Part shown: one piece after another, positions 44,629 to 54,070 of the stretch | Layout: each line of letters starts with the position of its first letter | Numbering within the stretch: position 1 is the stretch's first letter | NCBI GenBank assembly: GCA_050300015.1 | Contig: JBNKWZ010000001.1 | Span: 41,716-105,715, forward strand | Direction of reading: 5' to 3' | DNA length: 64,000 nt | From: CAYZQH01 sp050300015 | GTDB taxonomy: Bacteria; Pseudomonadota; Gammaproteobacteria; Pseudomonadales; Cellvibrionaceae | Program-made: the position numbers and the translations under genes | The notes under the pieces: generated by a model | What the model was told of the DNA's origin: nothing | What the model saw: only the letters and a program-made list of their open reading frames with translations | The model's database searches: none

Positions 44629-45396
44629 TTATTCCTGTGATTCTATTTTGCTGTCTTTGAGTTCATTCACCCAAAAGAGTGTGCCTCCAATCACGGCTGC
44701 GGGCATGGCCACAATATTCACAATGGGAATCATACTGGTGGCCATCACTGCACCGCCAAAGCCGATACTGGAATAGAGAGATTTGCGCAGTTTTTTGCGC
44801 AGACGACGAAAAGGGGTTTGGTGATTGTCTGCTGGGTAATCCACATATTGAATCGCCATAGACCAAGCGCCCCATGAGCCGCCCACGATAGGGGCGAGTA
44901 TACCGAGCACAAACAGTGTGCCTAATAGAATAATGAGTAAAAATACCAATATGCCGCGACCGATAAAGTAGAATAGTTTTTGAATTTCGCGCCCCAGGGT
45001 TCTGGGGATCATTTTGCTTAAGGGCTCGTCTTTGACCGGTACACCCGTGAGAATTTCTTCCGTTTTTTGCGCCAGTAGCCCGTAAAAGGGTGCTGCGACA
45101 ATATTGGTAATCATATTGAATGAGTAGCCGTACGCAATCACCAGAATGATCGCAATGATCATCCACGCGAGCCATTTGAGGGCCTTTTCCAAAAACTCCA
45201 GCCATGCGGGTAAATTTAAATTCCACTGCAAGAGCTCGCCTAAATAGCTAAAAAACAGTGACGTGAGACCTAGAAATAAAACACAGTTGATAATTAACGG
45301 GATTAAGATAAATTTTCTGAGGTCTGGGCGTAGCAGCATGCTAAGCCCCTCAGAGAAGTAGTGGATGCCCGTTAATACATGGTTGGGTTTGGACAT
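44629..45396 (-). CDS. cysZ: Sulfate transporter CysZ-like protein
   Basis: 255 residues with four or so membrane segments (about 28-52, 72-98, 145-178, 205-235). It carries the CysZ/EI24 blocks GIHYFSEGLSMLLRPDLRKF, NIVAAPFYGLLAQKTE and APIVGGSWGAWSMAIQYVDYP (shortened). CysZ takes up sulfate for cysteine synthesis in E. coli. Last gene of a leftward series gatC-gatA-gatB-PA4642-cysZ; three bases separate it from the small gene upstream. Confidence 0.9.
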   Translation of the reverse strand: MSKPNHVLTGIHYFSEGLSMLLRPDLRKFILIPLIINCVLFLGLTSLFFSYLGELLQWNLNLPAWLEFLEKALKWLAWMIIAIILVIAYGYSFNMITNIVAAPFYGLLAQKTEEILTGVPVKDEPLSKMIPRTLGREIQKLFYFIGRGILVFLLIILLGTLFVLGILAPIVGGSWGAWSMAIQYVDYPADNHQTPFRRLRKKLRKSLYSSIGFGGAVMATSMIPIVNIVAMPAAVIGGTLFWVNELKDSKIESQE

Positions 45397-45399
45397 GGG

Positions 45400-45696
45400 C
45401 TAGTGGGCACCCGCGGCTTTTAGGGCGTCTGTATATTCCAGTGCGTGGCGGTGGGTGCTGACCACTTGCAAAAAGGTTTGGCCGCGTTCGTTGGTGGTGT
45501 TGAGGTCGAGGCCTGCCTCCACAAAAAAGGTCACAAAGGTTGCGAAATTTTCGGCGATCATTCCACGGTAGGCTTTCTCTAGCGCCACATAGTCGCGGCT
45601 CAAGCCGCCGTAGGGCTCAACGTGCAAAAAGGTTTTGATGCGCTCGTCGTCAAAGTTTTCGCCAAGTACCTTGGCCTTGTCTTTTTTTAAACTCAT
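45400..45696 (-). CDS. PA4642-family small protein
   Basis: 98 residues, soluble, no Cys. The sequence KKDKAKVLGENFDDERIKTFL, then a central GLSRDYVALEKAYRGM and a last part with AGLDLNTTNERGQTFL, is that of the PA4642 family of Pseudomonas and relatives. Function unknown; the last third resembles a single ankyrin-like repeat. Sits between gatB and cysZ with short gaps and is likely cotranscribed. Confidence 0.85.
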   Translation of the reverse strand: MSLKKDKAKVLGENFDDERIKTFLHVEPYGGLSRDYVALEKAYRGMIAENFATFVTFFVEAGLDLNTTNERGQTFLQVVSTHRHALEYTDALKAAGAH

Positions 45697-45712
45697 GGTT
45701 TCATCTCGCGGT

Positions 45713-47158
45713 CTACTGCTCTAATTTGGCTCTTAAGATTTTGTTTAGTTCCTGGGGGTTGGCCTGGCCTTGGGTGGCCTTCATGGCCTGGCCCACAAAA
45801 AAACCTAGCATCTTGGGGCGTTTGTCTTCGGCCGCGCTCCGGTAGTTCTCCACCTGTTGACTGTTGTTGGCGATAATATCGTCTACCACCTTCTCCAGTG
45901 CGCCGGTATCCGAAACTTGCTTTAAGCCTTTGGCTTCAATAATGCTGTCGGCGTCTCCCTCGCCTTTCCAAAGGCCTTCGAATACAGTTTTGGCCATTTT
46001 ACTAGAGATGGTACCGTCGGCCAGACGTTGAATCAGACCCGCCAACCTGTCTGCTGTGATGGGGGATTGCGTGATGGAGAGTTCATGTTTATTCAAGGCA
46101 GCGGCCAGCTCGCCCATAACCCAGTTGGCGGATAATTTAGGCTCCGAGGACTTTGCGGCCACTTGTTCAAAATAGTCAGCCGTTGCCGTATCGCTGCTTA
46201 ATGTTTTCGCGTCGTACTCACCTAACCCCATGGCCTCAATAAAGCGGGCGCACTTGGCGTCAGGCAATTCAGGCATGGCCTCGGCAATGCGTTGAATATA
46301 AGCCTCGTCCAGTATCACGGGGAGTAAGTCGGGGCATGGGAAGTAGCGGTAATCGTTGCTGTCTTCTTTGGAGCGCATGGACCGGGCCTTTTTGGTGTCG
46401 CCATTGTACAAGCGGGTTTCTTGTAAGATGCTTCCACCTTGCTCAATCACATTAATTTGACGTTCTACCTCTAATTCGATCGCTTCTTCCATAAATTTAA
46501 ACGAATTCAAATTTTTGGTTTCGGTGCGCGTGCCTAGGGCGTCGGTACCTTTAGGGCGCACGGAAATGTTTACATCAAAGCGCATGGAGCCTTGCGACAT
46601 CTCACCATCGCAAATGCCAAGAGCCGTTACGATGCTGTGTAAGTGCTTGGCAAAGACTACGGCTTCCTCTGCCGAGCGCATGTCAGGCTCGGTAACCACC
46701 TCGATCAGCGGGGTGCCGGCACGGTTGAGGTCGATGCCGGACATACCATGAAAATCTTCGTGCAAGGATTTGCCAGCATCTTCCTCTAAATGGGCGTGAT
46801 GAATGCGTACCAACTTTTGAGTGCCGTCCTCAAGCGTGAGTGTTACTTCTCCTGGCCCCACAATGGGCTCAGCCAATTGCGTGGTTTGGTAGCCCTTGGG
46901 CAAATCCGGATAAAAATAGTTTTTACGTTCAAACACCGAGTGCTTGCCGATGGCGGCGTTCACACTTAGGCCAAACATCACCGCAAAACGGTAGGCCTCT
47001 TCGTTAACCAGTGGCAAGGTTCCTGGCATGGCCAAATCGATGGCGCAAGCCTGGGTATTAGGGGCAGCACCAAAGGCGGTACTGGCGCCGGAAAATAGTT
47101 TGGTTTTGGTGGCCAATTGAACATGAACTTCAAGGCCGATAACGGTTTCCCATTCCAT
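45713..47158 (-). CDS. gatB: Aspartyl/glutamyl-tRNA amidotransferase subunit B
   Basis: 481 residues from ATG 47158 (MEWETVIGLEVHVQL); an in-frame TTG at 47179 would overlap gatA. GatB is the kinase subunit that activates misacylated Glu- or Asp-tRNA for amidation. Seen: the catalytic domain with GLEVHVQL, KNYFYPDLPKGYQ, DLNRAGTPLIEVV, TKNLNSF and the YQB tail domain (about 330-480). The tail ends in AKLEQ. Complex with GatA and GatC; gene order C-A-B. Confidence 0.97.
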   Translation of the reverse strand: MEWETVIGLEVHVQLATKTKLFSGASTAFGAAPNTQACAIDLAMPGTLPLVNEEAYRFAVMFGLSVNAAIGKHSVFERKNYFYPDLPKGYQTTQLAEPIVGPGEVTLTLEDGTQKLVRIHHAHLEEDAGKSLHEDFHGMSGIDLNRAGTPLIEVVTEPDMRSAEEAVVFAKHLHSIVTALGICDGEMSQGSMRFDVNISVRPKGTDALGTRTETKNLNSFKFMEEAIELEVERQINVIEQGGSILQETRLYNGDTKKARSMRSKEDSNDYRYFPCPDLLPVILDEAYIQRIAEAMPELPDAKCARFIEAMGLGEYDAKTLSSDTATADYFEQVAAKSSEPKLSANWVMGELAAALNKHELSITQSPITADRLAGLIQRLADGTISSKMAKTVFEGLWKGEGDADSIIEAKGLKQVSDTGALEKVVDDIIANNSQQVENYRSAAEDKRPKMLGFFVGQAMKATQGQANPQELNKILRAKLEQ

Positions 47159-47171
47159 AGTGTGCTGTGCC

Positions 47172-48626
47172 TTAATCAATGTTGGCGGGCGCCAAAGTGT
47201 GAAAATCTGTAATCTTTTGAAACTGATGCGCCACGTTTAGCATCAGGCCTTCGGCAAAATAATTACCAATCATTTGCAAGCCCACAGGTTTGTTGTCAGC
47301 AATGCCGCAGGGAACGGACATTCCCGGAAGGCCGGCCAAGTTGGTGGCGATGGTGTAGATGTCTTCTAAATACATGGCCACAGGGTCTTTACTTTTTGCG
47401 CCAAATTCAAAAGCGGGTGACGGCGAGGTGGGCCCTAAAATTAAGTCCACGTCCTTAAAAGCGCTCACAAAATCTTGTTGGATGAGACGCCGGGCTTTTT
47501 GAGCCTTGGCGTAGTAAGCGTCGTAGTATCCGGCCGACAGGGCATAGCATCCCACCAAAATACGCCGTTTCACCTCGTCACCAAACCCTTCACTGCGTGA
47601 ACGCTTGTACAAGTCTTCTAGATTATCAGGTTGATCGCAACGGTAGCCGTAGCGCACGCCGTCAAAGCGACTTAAATTGGCTGAACACTCCGCCGGCGCG
47701 ATCACATAGTAGGCAGGCACCGCCAAATGACTGTGCGGCAATGTAATCTCTTTTAAAGTGGCGCCTTGCGCTTCCAGGGTTTTAAGCGCGGTTTCTACTG
47801 CTTCGGCTGTGCCGGGGTGCAAACCCTCACCAAAGTATTCCTTGGGCACGCCTATTTTTAATCCCGCCAGGGGCTTGTGGAGTGTTTGGGTGTAGTCTGG
47901 AATGGGTTCATCGACACAGGTGGAGTCTTTTTCGTCGAAGCTTGCGAGAGTGTTGAGCAGCAGCGCGGCGTCCTCTGCGGTACGGGTCATCAGGCCCGCT
48001 TGATCCAAACTGGATGCGAAGGCAATCATCCCCCAGCGTGAAATACGGCCATAGGTGGGTTTGATGCCGGTGATGCCGCACAGGCTTGCCGGTTGGCGAA
48101 TGGAGCCGCCTGTGTCTGAGGCGGTGGCGGCGGGAATCATGCGTGCAGCCACTGCAGCAGCGGAGCCGCCCGAAGAGCCGCCGGGCACACAGCGCGTGTC
48201 CCAGGGGTTTTTGACCGGACCGTAATAACTGGTTTCGTTGGATGAGCCCATGGCAAATTCATCCATATTGAGCTTGCCTAGACATACCGTGTGCGTATTT
48301 TTGAAGTTATCCACGATGGTGGCGTTATAGGGTGGGATAAAATTATCCAGCATTTTGGAGCCACAACTGGTGCGCACGCCTTCGGTACAAAAAATATCTT
48401 TGTGTGCAATGGGGACGCCACATAGCGGAGGGGCATCTCCGGCGGCGAGCTTGCTATCGGCTGCGGCGGCTTGTGCGCGAGCACGCTCTGCCGTCACTGT
48501 CACAAAGCTGTTGTAATTGGGGTCAAGCGCCTCTATGCGCTTCAAGAAATGGTCGGTCAGTTCCATGCTTGAGCACTCTTTAGTGCGCAGCATGGTGATC
48601 ATTTGGGCAATGGTCAGGTTATGCAT
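47172..48626 (-). CDS. gatA: Glutamyl-tRNA amidotransferase subunit A
   Basis: 484 residues. Amidase-signature enzyme that frees ammonia from glutamine for GatB. The Ser-cisSer-Lys site is visible: Lys in GVPIAHKDIFCTEG, the Gly/Ser-rich GGSSGGSAAAVAA and the nucleophile region ATASDTGGSIRQPASLCG. Start ATG 48626. Gap to gatC is 42 bases. Presence of GatCAB suggests indirect Gln-tRNA or Asn-tRNA synthesis. Confidence 0.97.
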   Translation of the reverse strand: MHNLTIAQMITMLRTKECSSMELTDHFLKRIEALDPNYNSFVTVTAERARAQAAAADSKLAAGDAPPLCGVPIAHKDIFCTEGVRTSCGSKMLDNFIPPYNATIVDNFKNTHTVCLGKLNMDEFAMGSSNETSYYGPVKNPWDTRCVPGGSSGGSAAAVAARMIPAATASDTGGSIRQPASLCGITGIKPTYGRISRWGMIAFASSLDQAGLMTRTAEDAALLLNTLASFDEKDSTCVDEPIPDYTQTLHKPLAGLKIGVPKEYFGEGLHPGTAEAVETALKTLEAQGATLKEITLPHSHLAVPAYYVIAPAECSANLSRFDGVRYGYRCDQPDNLEDLYKRSRSEGFGDEVKRRILVGCYALSAGYYDAYYAKAQKARRLIQQDFVSAFKDVDLILGPTSPSPAFEFGAKSKDPVAMYLEDIYTIATNLAGLPGMSVPCGIADNKPVGLQMIGNYFAEGLMLNVAHQFQKITDFHTLAPANID

Positions 48627-48668
48627 TCAAGGAATTCCAGTCAAAAAGGCTTTGCAGCCGTTGGCCAA

Positions 48669-48950
48669 TCAGTCGATAACTTTGGGAACAAGGTACAACC
48701 CGTTTTCAGTGGCGGGTGCTATGGCTTGATAGGCTTCGCGAACATTCGTTTCACTGACATTATCGGCACGTAGGCGCTGCACGGCATCTAAAGGGTGCGC
48801 CATGGGGGAAACATGATCTGTGTCCGCCGCTTGTAGTTGCCCCACCAAGGCCAAAACGTTACTGATTCTTGTGGCTACTTCGTCGAGTTGATCTTCGGAT
48901 ATGGTGAGCTGCGCCAAGTTCGCGAGTTTTTGTATGTCTTTCGGGTCCAC
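48669..48950 (-). CDS. gatC: Glutamyl-tRNA amidotransferase subunit C
   Basis: 93 residues from GTG 48950, which has GGAG six bases upstream; a TTG at 48962 has none and would give four extra residues. The product matches GatC: DPKDIQKLANLAQLTI, then the DVLALVGQL-like helix and the PMAHPLDAVQRLRADNV tail that wraps around GatA. First gene of the leftward gat group. Confidence 0.93.
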   Translation of the reverse strand: MDPKDIQKLANLAQLTISEDQLDEVATRISNVLALVGQLQAADTDHVSPMAHPLDAVQRLRADNVSETNVREAYQAIAPATENGLYLVPKVID

Positions 48951-49513
48951 TTTGTTCTCCAATGTGGCTGGTTTAATGAGGTTTTGCTCATTTTCGATTA
49001 CACTTGCCTATGGGTATGCATATTCTTGGCATTGGGCTCCGAGGATTTGGGAGATCTAGTGCCTGATAACCGACTTTTACACCTATTGTTAGTGTGCTTA
49101 ATACTTTGCGATTGTAGCCTCTAAAGGTGAGTTCCTGCTGTTCGTACCAATGGCAAAATTGGATTGTAAACGCTGTAATCTTATCGGGTTAGAATAAGCG
49201 CGCTAAGTTAACATATTTGCGCCTTGCTCTAAATCCCTGGCGTTGATAGAGTGCGTCCGATTTTGTGCAGGATACGAGCGCTTCTGCATGTGCCTACCCG
49301 TTTGTGCGGTTTACCTGTTGTTGTAACGTTAGCTTGAGGCGATGCCATGGGCAGTTGGGATTTTACTATCTTAGTGAAATCAACTGTTTAGAATTTTCCG
49401 ATGCAGATCGGCCTATTGTGTATGGTATGTGTTCACAAAGGCGATATCGTCGAGCTGGGGTATTCACGCGATTATTACATTAACGATCAAAAGAATAAGG
49501 TTTTAACCCTCAT
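48951..49513. other. Divergent regulatory region between gatC and mreB
   Basis: About 560 bases without a gene. It must contain the promoters of gatCAB (leftward) and mreBCD (rightward). A candidate mreB-side element is TTGGAT near 49160 with TATCGG 17 bases on. Nothing else stands out. Confidence 0.4.
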
Positions 49514-50548
49514 ATGTTCATAAAGCGTTTGCGCGGAATGTTTTCCAATGACTTGTCTATTGACTTGGGTACGGCCAACACACTGATTTATGTGCGAGAT
49601 CGAGGTATTGTGCTCAACGAGCCTTCCGTGGTGGCCATTCGCAATCACAACGGTCAAAAGTCGGTTGAGGCGGTGGGCATGGCGGCAAAACGCATGTTGG
49701 GCCGTACACCGGGGAACATTACCGCCATTCGTCCACTCAAAGACGGTGTCATTGCGGATTTTCAAATCACCGAGAAAATGTTGCAGCACTTTATTCGTAA
49801 AGTGCATGAAAACAGCTGGTTTCAGCCAAGCCCGCGGGTATTGGTGTGTGTCCCTTGCTTGTCTACGGAAGTGGAAAAACGGGCAATTCGCGAATCGGCC
49901 ATGGGGGCAGGTGCACGTGAGGTCCGATTGATCGAAGAGCCTATGGCTGCAGCTATTGGTGCGGGGCTAAGGGTGGACGAGGCCACTGGTTCCATGGTGG
50001 TGGATATTGGCGGTGGTACTACGGAGATCGCCATAATCTCACTGAACGGTGTGGTACTGTCGGATTCGGTGCGCGTAGGTGGTGATCGCTTTGATGAGGC
50101 CATTGTGAATTATGTGCGTCGCAAGTATGGCAGTGTGATTGGCGACGCCACGGCCGAGCGCATCAAAAAAGAAATTGGCTGCGCCTATGCGCGCAGCGAA
50201 GTGTTGGAGATTGATGTGCGCGGACGCAACCTCGCCGAGGGTGTGCCGCGCAGTTTTACGCTTAACAGCGATGAGGTTTTAGAGGCACTGCAAGAACCCC
50301 TATCGGGGATAGTGCAGGCCGTTAAAGGTGCTCTGGAGCAGTCACCACCTGAACTGGCCTCCGATATTGCCGAAAGCGGCATTGTGCTGACAGGCGGTGG
50401 CGCGTTATTGCGCGACCTCGACCGCTTACTGATGGAAGAAACCGGTTTGCCCGTTGTGGTTGCAGAAGACCCGCTGACCTGTGTTGCGCGCGGTGGCGGT
50501 AAAGCGCTGGAAATGATGGACAGCCGTGGCATGGATTTACATTCATAA
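49514..50548 (+). CDS. mreB: Rod shape-determining protein MreB
   Basis: 344 residues. Bacterial actin that forms membrane-bound filaments guiding wall synthesis. Phosphate-1 loop DLGTANTLIY, connect-1, phosphate-2 VDIGGGTTEIAII and adenosine motif VLTGGGALLRDLD are all present, with the amphipathic N-terminal helix MFIKRLRGMF expected of Gram-negative MreB. First gene of mreBCD. Confidence 0.98.
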   Translation: MFIKRLRGMFSNDLSIDLGTANTLIYVRDRGIVLNEPSVVAIRNHNGQKSVEAVGMAAKRMLGRTPGNITAIRPLKDGVIADFQITEKMLQHFIRKVHENSWFQPSPRVLVCVPCLSTEVEKRAIRESAMGAGAREVRLIEEPMAAAIGAGLRVDEATGSMVVDIGGGTTEIAIISLNGVVLSDSVRVGGDRFDEAIVNYVRRKYGSVIGDATAERIKKEIGCAYARSEVLEIDVRGRNLAEGVPRSFTLNSDEVLEALQEPLSGIVQAVKGALEQSPPELASDIAESGIVLTGGGALLRDLDRLLMEETGLPVVVAEDPLTCVARGGGKALEMMDSRGMDLHS

Positions 50549-50568
50549 TCTAACAAGAGGGTGGTGCC

Positions 50569-51414
50569 ATCAAACCCATTTTTACCAAAGGTCCTTCGCC
50601 CGGAGTGCGCGTTTTGGTGCTGGGCGCTGCGGCCTTGGTGTTGGCAGTGATTTTCGCCTTTACCTCTTGGTTAGACCCCTTTAAGCACCGTTCCAGCGAT
50701 TTTACCTTTCCTTTCTATTGGGTCACAGATCTCCCTGGGCGTTTATCCAACTGGGGCGCTGAACGCCTGGTGCCTAAGTCGGACCTCGAAGAAGAAAATG
50801 AAGCCCTGCGCACGGAATTACTTATTCACAAGCGCAAATTGCAACAAATGGCGTCTTTGGTGGCAGAGAACACGCGACTGAGGCAGCTGCTGAATTCCGC
50901 CGACACGCTGGAGAATCGTGTGTTGGTGGCTGAAATGGTAGGTGTTTCACCAGACCCCGTGCGCCACAAAGTCATGATTAACCGAGGTCAGCGCGACGGT
51001 GTGTACCTGGGGCAGCCCGTGGTGGATGCTCACGGCTTAGTCGGGCAGGTGACGGAATTGGCAGAGTCCACCAGTATGGTGATGCTGATTAGCGACCCCA
51101 GTCACGCGTTGCCGGTACAGATTAATCGTAATGGCATTCGCCTGGTGGCAGAGGGCAAGGGCGACTTATTTGAGTTGAATTTACGGCATATCTCCAGCAC
51201 CTTAGACATTCAAGCGGGTGACCTATTGGTGACTTCGGGTTTAGGGCAGCGTTTCCCTGCAGGGTATCCCGTTGCTGTTATTGATGCTGTGCATTACGAC
51301 CCAGGTCAACCCTTCGCGCGTGTTGTGGCCAAACCCATGGCAGAGCTCAATCGCAATCGTCATATGTTGTTGGTGTTTGATCGCGAACACCCCATCTCTT
51401 CGGCGGTACCTTAA
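50569..51414 (+). CDS. mreC: Rod shape-determining protein MreC, apparent AUC start
   Basis: MreC spans the inner membrane (about residues 17-36 from this start) and, after a coiled coil (about 70-105), has two beta-barrel domains in the periplasm; it links MreB to PBP2. The family's N-terminus (x-KP-[IL]-F-x-[KR]-GPS) is encoded from 50569: I-K-P-I-F-T-K-G-P-S-P-G. AAGAGGG lies 7 bases before ATC 50569, and an in-frame TAA at 50551 leaves no ATG, GTG or TTG before GTG 50605. Either translation starts at AUC, giving 281 residues, or at GTG 50605, giving 269 and dropping the conserved start. Confidence 0.88.
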   Translation: MKPIFTKGPSPGVRVLVLGAAALVLAVIFAFTSWLDPFKHRSSDFTFPFYWVTDLPGRLSNWGAERLVPKSDLEEENEALRTELLIHKRKLQQMASLVAENTRLRQLLNSADTLENRVLVAEMVGVSPDPVRHKVMINRGQRDGVYLGQPVVDAHGLVGQVTELAESTSMVMLISDPSHALPVQINRNGIRLVAEGKGDLFELNLRHISSTLDIQAGDLLVTSGLGQRFPAGYPVAVIDAVHYDPGQPFARVVAKPMAELNRNRHMLLVFDREHPISSAVP

Positions 51415-51415
51415 G

Positions 51416-51907
51416 GTGCAAAGTCCCGTTTATCACAGCGTGGTATTTTTGTCGGTCTTGCTGGTGGGGCTCTTGGTTTCGGTATACCCCTTAGGTTTCA
51501 CTGCCGCCTGGTTCCGGCCAGACTTAATTGCATTGTTGGTGATCTATTGGGCCGTATATCGCCCTCATAGCCTGGGTGTGGGTTTGGCCTGGTGCATAGG
51601 TTTAGCGCAAGATGTTTTGGTGGGTGGCGTGTGGGGGGCACATGCGTTGGCGCTGTGTTTTGTGGTGTACCTCTGTTCAAAGTCTTACAGGCGATTGCGC
51701 ACCTACAGCCTGTCACAGCAGAGTTTTTGGGTGTTTGTGTTTGTCGGCGGTCACCATGTTTTCGTCAATTGGGTGCAAAGTTTTAGTGGGTATAGCGCAT
51801 CCGTTCATCAAATGATGGCTTCGGTTCTAACTGCTGCTCTGTGTTGGCCCATCTTGGTGTTGTTTTTCCGTAAGTTGAGGGTGATGACTAGCCCCTATCC
51901 CTACTGA
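51416..51907 (+). CDS. mreD: Rod shape-determining protein MreD
   Basis: 163 residues from GTG 51416, one base after the mreC stop; a longer open frame inside mreC adds unlike residues. Five or so membrane segments, FRPDLIALLVIYWAVYRPH, and the GLAQDVLVGGVWGAHAL motif of MreD. Inner-membrane partner of MreC. Cotranscribed. Confidence 0.93.
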   Translation: MQSPVYHSVVFLSVLLVGLLVSVYPLGFTAAWFRPDLIALLVIYWAVYRPHSLGVGLAWCIGLAQDVLVGGVWGAHALALCFVVYLCSKSYRRLRTYSLSQQSFWVFVFVGGHHVFVNWVQSFSGYSASVHQMMASVLTAALCWPILVLFFRKLRVMTSPYPY

Positions 51908-51997
51908 TGTGCGCCGTTTGGCGTGGTTCCAGTAGTCCTATCATGGTCTCAAGTTGGCCTCTGTGAATGAGTTTGAACAGGCCCAAGGAGCAAAGCA

Positions 51998-52579
51998 ATG
52001 TGTGAGGCAGTGGTGTTGGCGTCTCAGTCACCAAGGCGCAGCGAACTACTGAGACAGCTGGGCGTACAATTTTCGGTTTTGTCTGTTGATGTGCCCGAGT
52101 GCCGTGCGGTTGGCGAAGGGCCGCAGGCCTACGTTTCTCGGTTGGCTGGCGATAAAGCCGCTGCGGGTGGTGTTAAAACATCATTGCCGGTGCTTGGGGC
52201 CGATACCATTGTCGTGGTCGATGATGAGGTATTGGAAAAACCCAAAGACCGTGAAGATTTCGAGCGCATGATGGCATTATTGTCGAACCGAGAGCATCGA
52301 GTGGTCACCGCGGTCGCCCTTTGGCACAACGGGCAGTCTGACTCGGTGGTGTGCCAAACGGTGGTGCGCTTTACCCCCGTAACTGAAGCGTTGCGCGACA
52401 GGTATTGGGCCAGTGGCGAGCCGAGAGATAAAGCGGGAGGCTACGGCATACAGGGTTTTGGCGCCGCTTTGGTGGCGCATATCGAGGGCAGCTATAGCAA
52501 TGTGGTTGGATTGCCTTTGTTTGAGACTGCGCAACTGCTCGATCGTAAGGGAATAAGCATTTGGAACGCAAATGAGTGA
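51998..52579 (+). CDS. maf: Maf-family nucleoside triphosphate pyrophosphatase
   Basis: 193 residues. Begins VVLASQSPRRSELLRQLG, then the LGADTIVVVDDEVLEKPKD and GGYGIQGFGAALV blocks of Maf proteins. Hydrolyses dTTP/UTP or modified pyrimidine triphosphates in the YhdE branch; which of these is not decidable here. It overlaps rng by 8 bases, part of the mreBCD-maf-rng order of gammaproteobacteria. Confidence 0.95.
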   Translation: MCEAVVLASQSPRRSELLRQLGVQFSVLSVDVPECRAVGEGPQAYVSRLAGDKAAAGGVKTSLPVLGADTIVVVDDEVLEKPKDREDFERMMALLSNREHRVVTAVALWHNGQSDSVVCQTVVRFTPVTEALRDRYWASGEPRDKAGGYGIQGFGAALVAHIEGSYSNVVGLPLFETAQLLDRKGISIWNANE

Positions 52580-54050
52580 TGAAATTCTGGTTAATGTAGG
52601 GCCCACAGAGACTCGCGCGGCATTGATCGAAAACGGTGTGGTGCAAGAGATCTATATCGAGCGTGTTCAACGCAAAGGTTATGTGGGCAACATCTACAAA
52701 GGCAAGGTGGTCAGGGTGTTGCCGGGCATGCAGGCTGCGTTCGTGGATATTGGGCATGACAAGGCAGGGTTTATTCATGCGGCGGACATTGCTCCACTGG
52801 ATGCCAACGGTATGGAAGCGCGAACGGCAGAAGTCAGCGACATACGTCAATTGCTTCACGAAGGGCAGAACCTTATGGTGCAAGTCACCAAGGATCCCAT
52901 TGGCACCAAAGGCGCACGCTTGACCACGCACTTGTCGGTGTCTGCACGATACCTGGTTTATATGCCTTACACCCCCCATATTGGGATCTCTAACCGTATT
53001 GAAGATGAGGGCGAGCGGGAAAGGCTTAAGGCTGCAGTTGAAAATCTAGCGGCCCAGTATCAACAGCAGTACCAAGGCGGTTTTATTATCCGCACGGTGG
53101 CCGAGGGCGTTAGCGAAGAGGACCTGCGTGCAGATATTCCTTTTGTGTATAAACTTTGGCACGACTTGGCAGACAAGATTAAAAATGCCTCAGCGCCCGC
53201 GATGATTTACGAAGATTTGCCGCTGTTTATGCGCACCGTGAGAGATTTGATGCGCCCGCAAATTGAAAAGGTGCGTATCGACTCAAGGGAATCGTTTCAG
53301 CGCATGGAGGATTTTGCCAAGCACTACGCGCCAGAAATTGGCGGGCGAATTGAACATTACCCCGGTGAGCGCCCCTTGTTTGATATGTATGGCGTTGAAG
53401 ATGAATTAAAAAAGGCATTGGAAATCAGGGTTGTTCTAAAGTCGGGTGGCTATTTAATTGTTGAGCAAACCGAAGCCATGTGCACCATCGACGTGAATAC
53501 CGGCGGGTTTGTGGGGCATCGCAATTTGGAAGAAACTATTTTTAAAACCAACCTGGAGGCGGCTACTGCCATTGCCAGGCAGTTACGGTTGCGCAATTTG
53601 GGTGGCATTATCATTCTCGATTTTATCGACATGAGCGACCCAGAGCATCAACGTCAAGTGTTGCGAACCCTGGAAAAAACCTTGGAAAAGGATCACGCCA
53701 AAACAGCCATCAATGGGGTGTCGGATCTGGGGTTGGTGGAGATGACACGCAAACGCACACGAGAATCACTGGGGCAAACCCTCTGTGAGCCTTGTCCCGT
53801 GTGTCAGGGCCGCGGGCGCTTAAAGTCTGCAGAGACGGTGTGCTATGAAATATTTCGTGAAATTCTACGTGAAGCACGCACCTATGACGCCAGTACCTTT
53901 ATGGTGTTGGCATCGCAAGTGGTGATCGATCGTCTGTTAGACGAAGAGTCTGCCAACGTGGCTGATTTGGAGCAGTTCATCGAACGCACAATTCAGTTCC
54001 AAGTGGAAACCTTATACAACCAAGAGCAGTACGACATCATTTTGGTGTAG
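52572..54050 (+). CDS. rng: Ribonuclease G
   Basis: 492 residues, RNase G length and without the long C-terminal scaffold of RNase E. An S1 RNA-binding domain (about 35-125: GYVGNIYKGKVVRVLPGMQAAFVDIG, shortened), catalytic metal Asp residues in CTIDVNTGGF and IIILDFIDM, and the Zn-link CEPCPVCQGRG. Processes the 5' end of 16S rRNA and cuts some mRNAs. Start ATG 52572. Confidence 0.97.
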   Translation: MSDEILVNVGPTETRAALIENGVVQEIYIERVQRKGYVGNIYKGKVVRVLPGMQAAFVDIGHDKAGFIHAADIAPLDANGMEARTAEVSDIRQLLHEGQNLMVQVTKDPIGTKGARLTTHLSVSARYLVYMPYTPHIGISNRIEDEGERERLKAAVENLAAQYQQQYQGGFIIRTVAEGVSEEDLRADIPFVYKLWHDLADKIKNASAPAMIYEDLPLFMRTVRDLMRPQIEKVRIDSRESFQRMEDFAKHYAPEIGGRIEHYPGERPLFDMYGVEDELKKALEIRVVLKSGGYLIVEQTEAMCTIDVNTGGFVGHRNLEETIFKTNLEAATAIARQLRLRNLGGIIILDFIDMSDPEHQRQVLRTLEKTLEKDHAKTAINGVSDLGLVEMTRKRTRESLGQTLCEPCPVCQGRGRLKSAETVCYEIFREILREARTYDASTFMVLASQVVIDRLLDEESANVADLEQFIERTIQFQVETLYNQEQYDIILV

Positions 54051-54070
54051 CTGCCCCGCGGACGTGTCCA

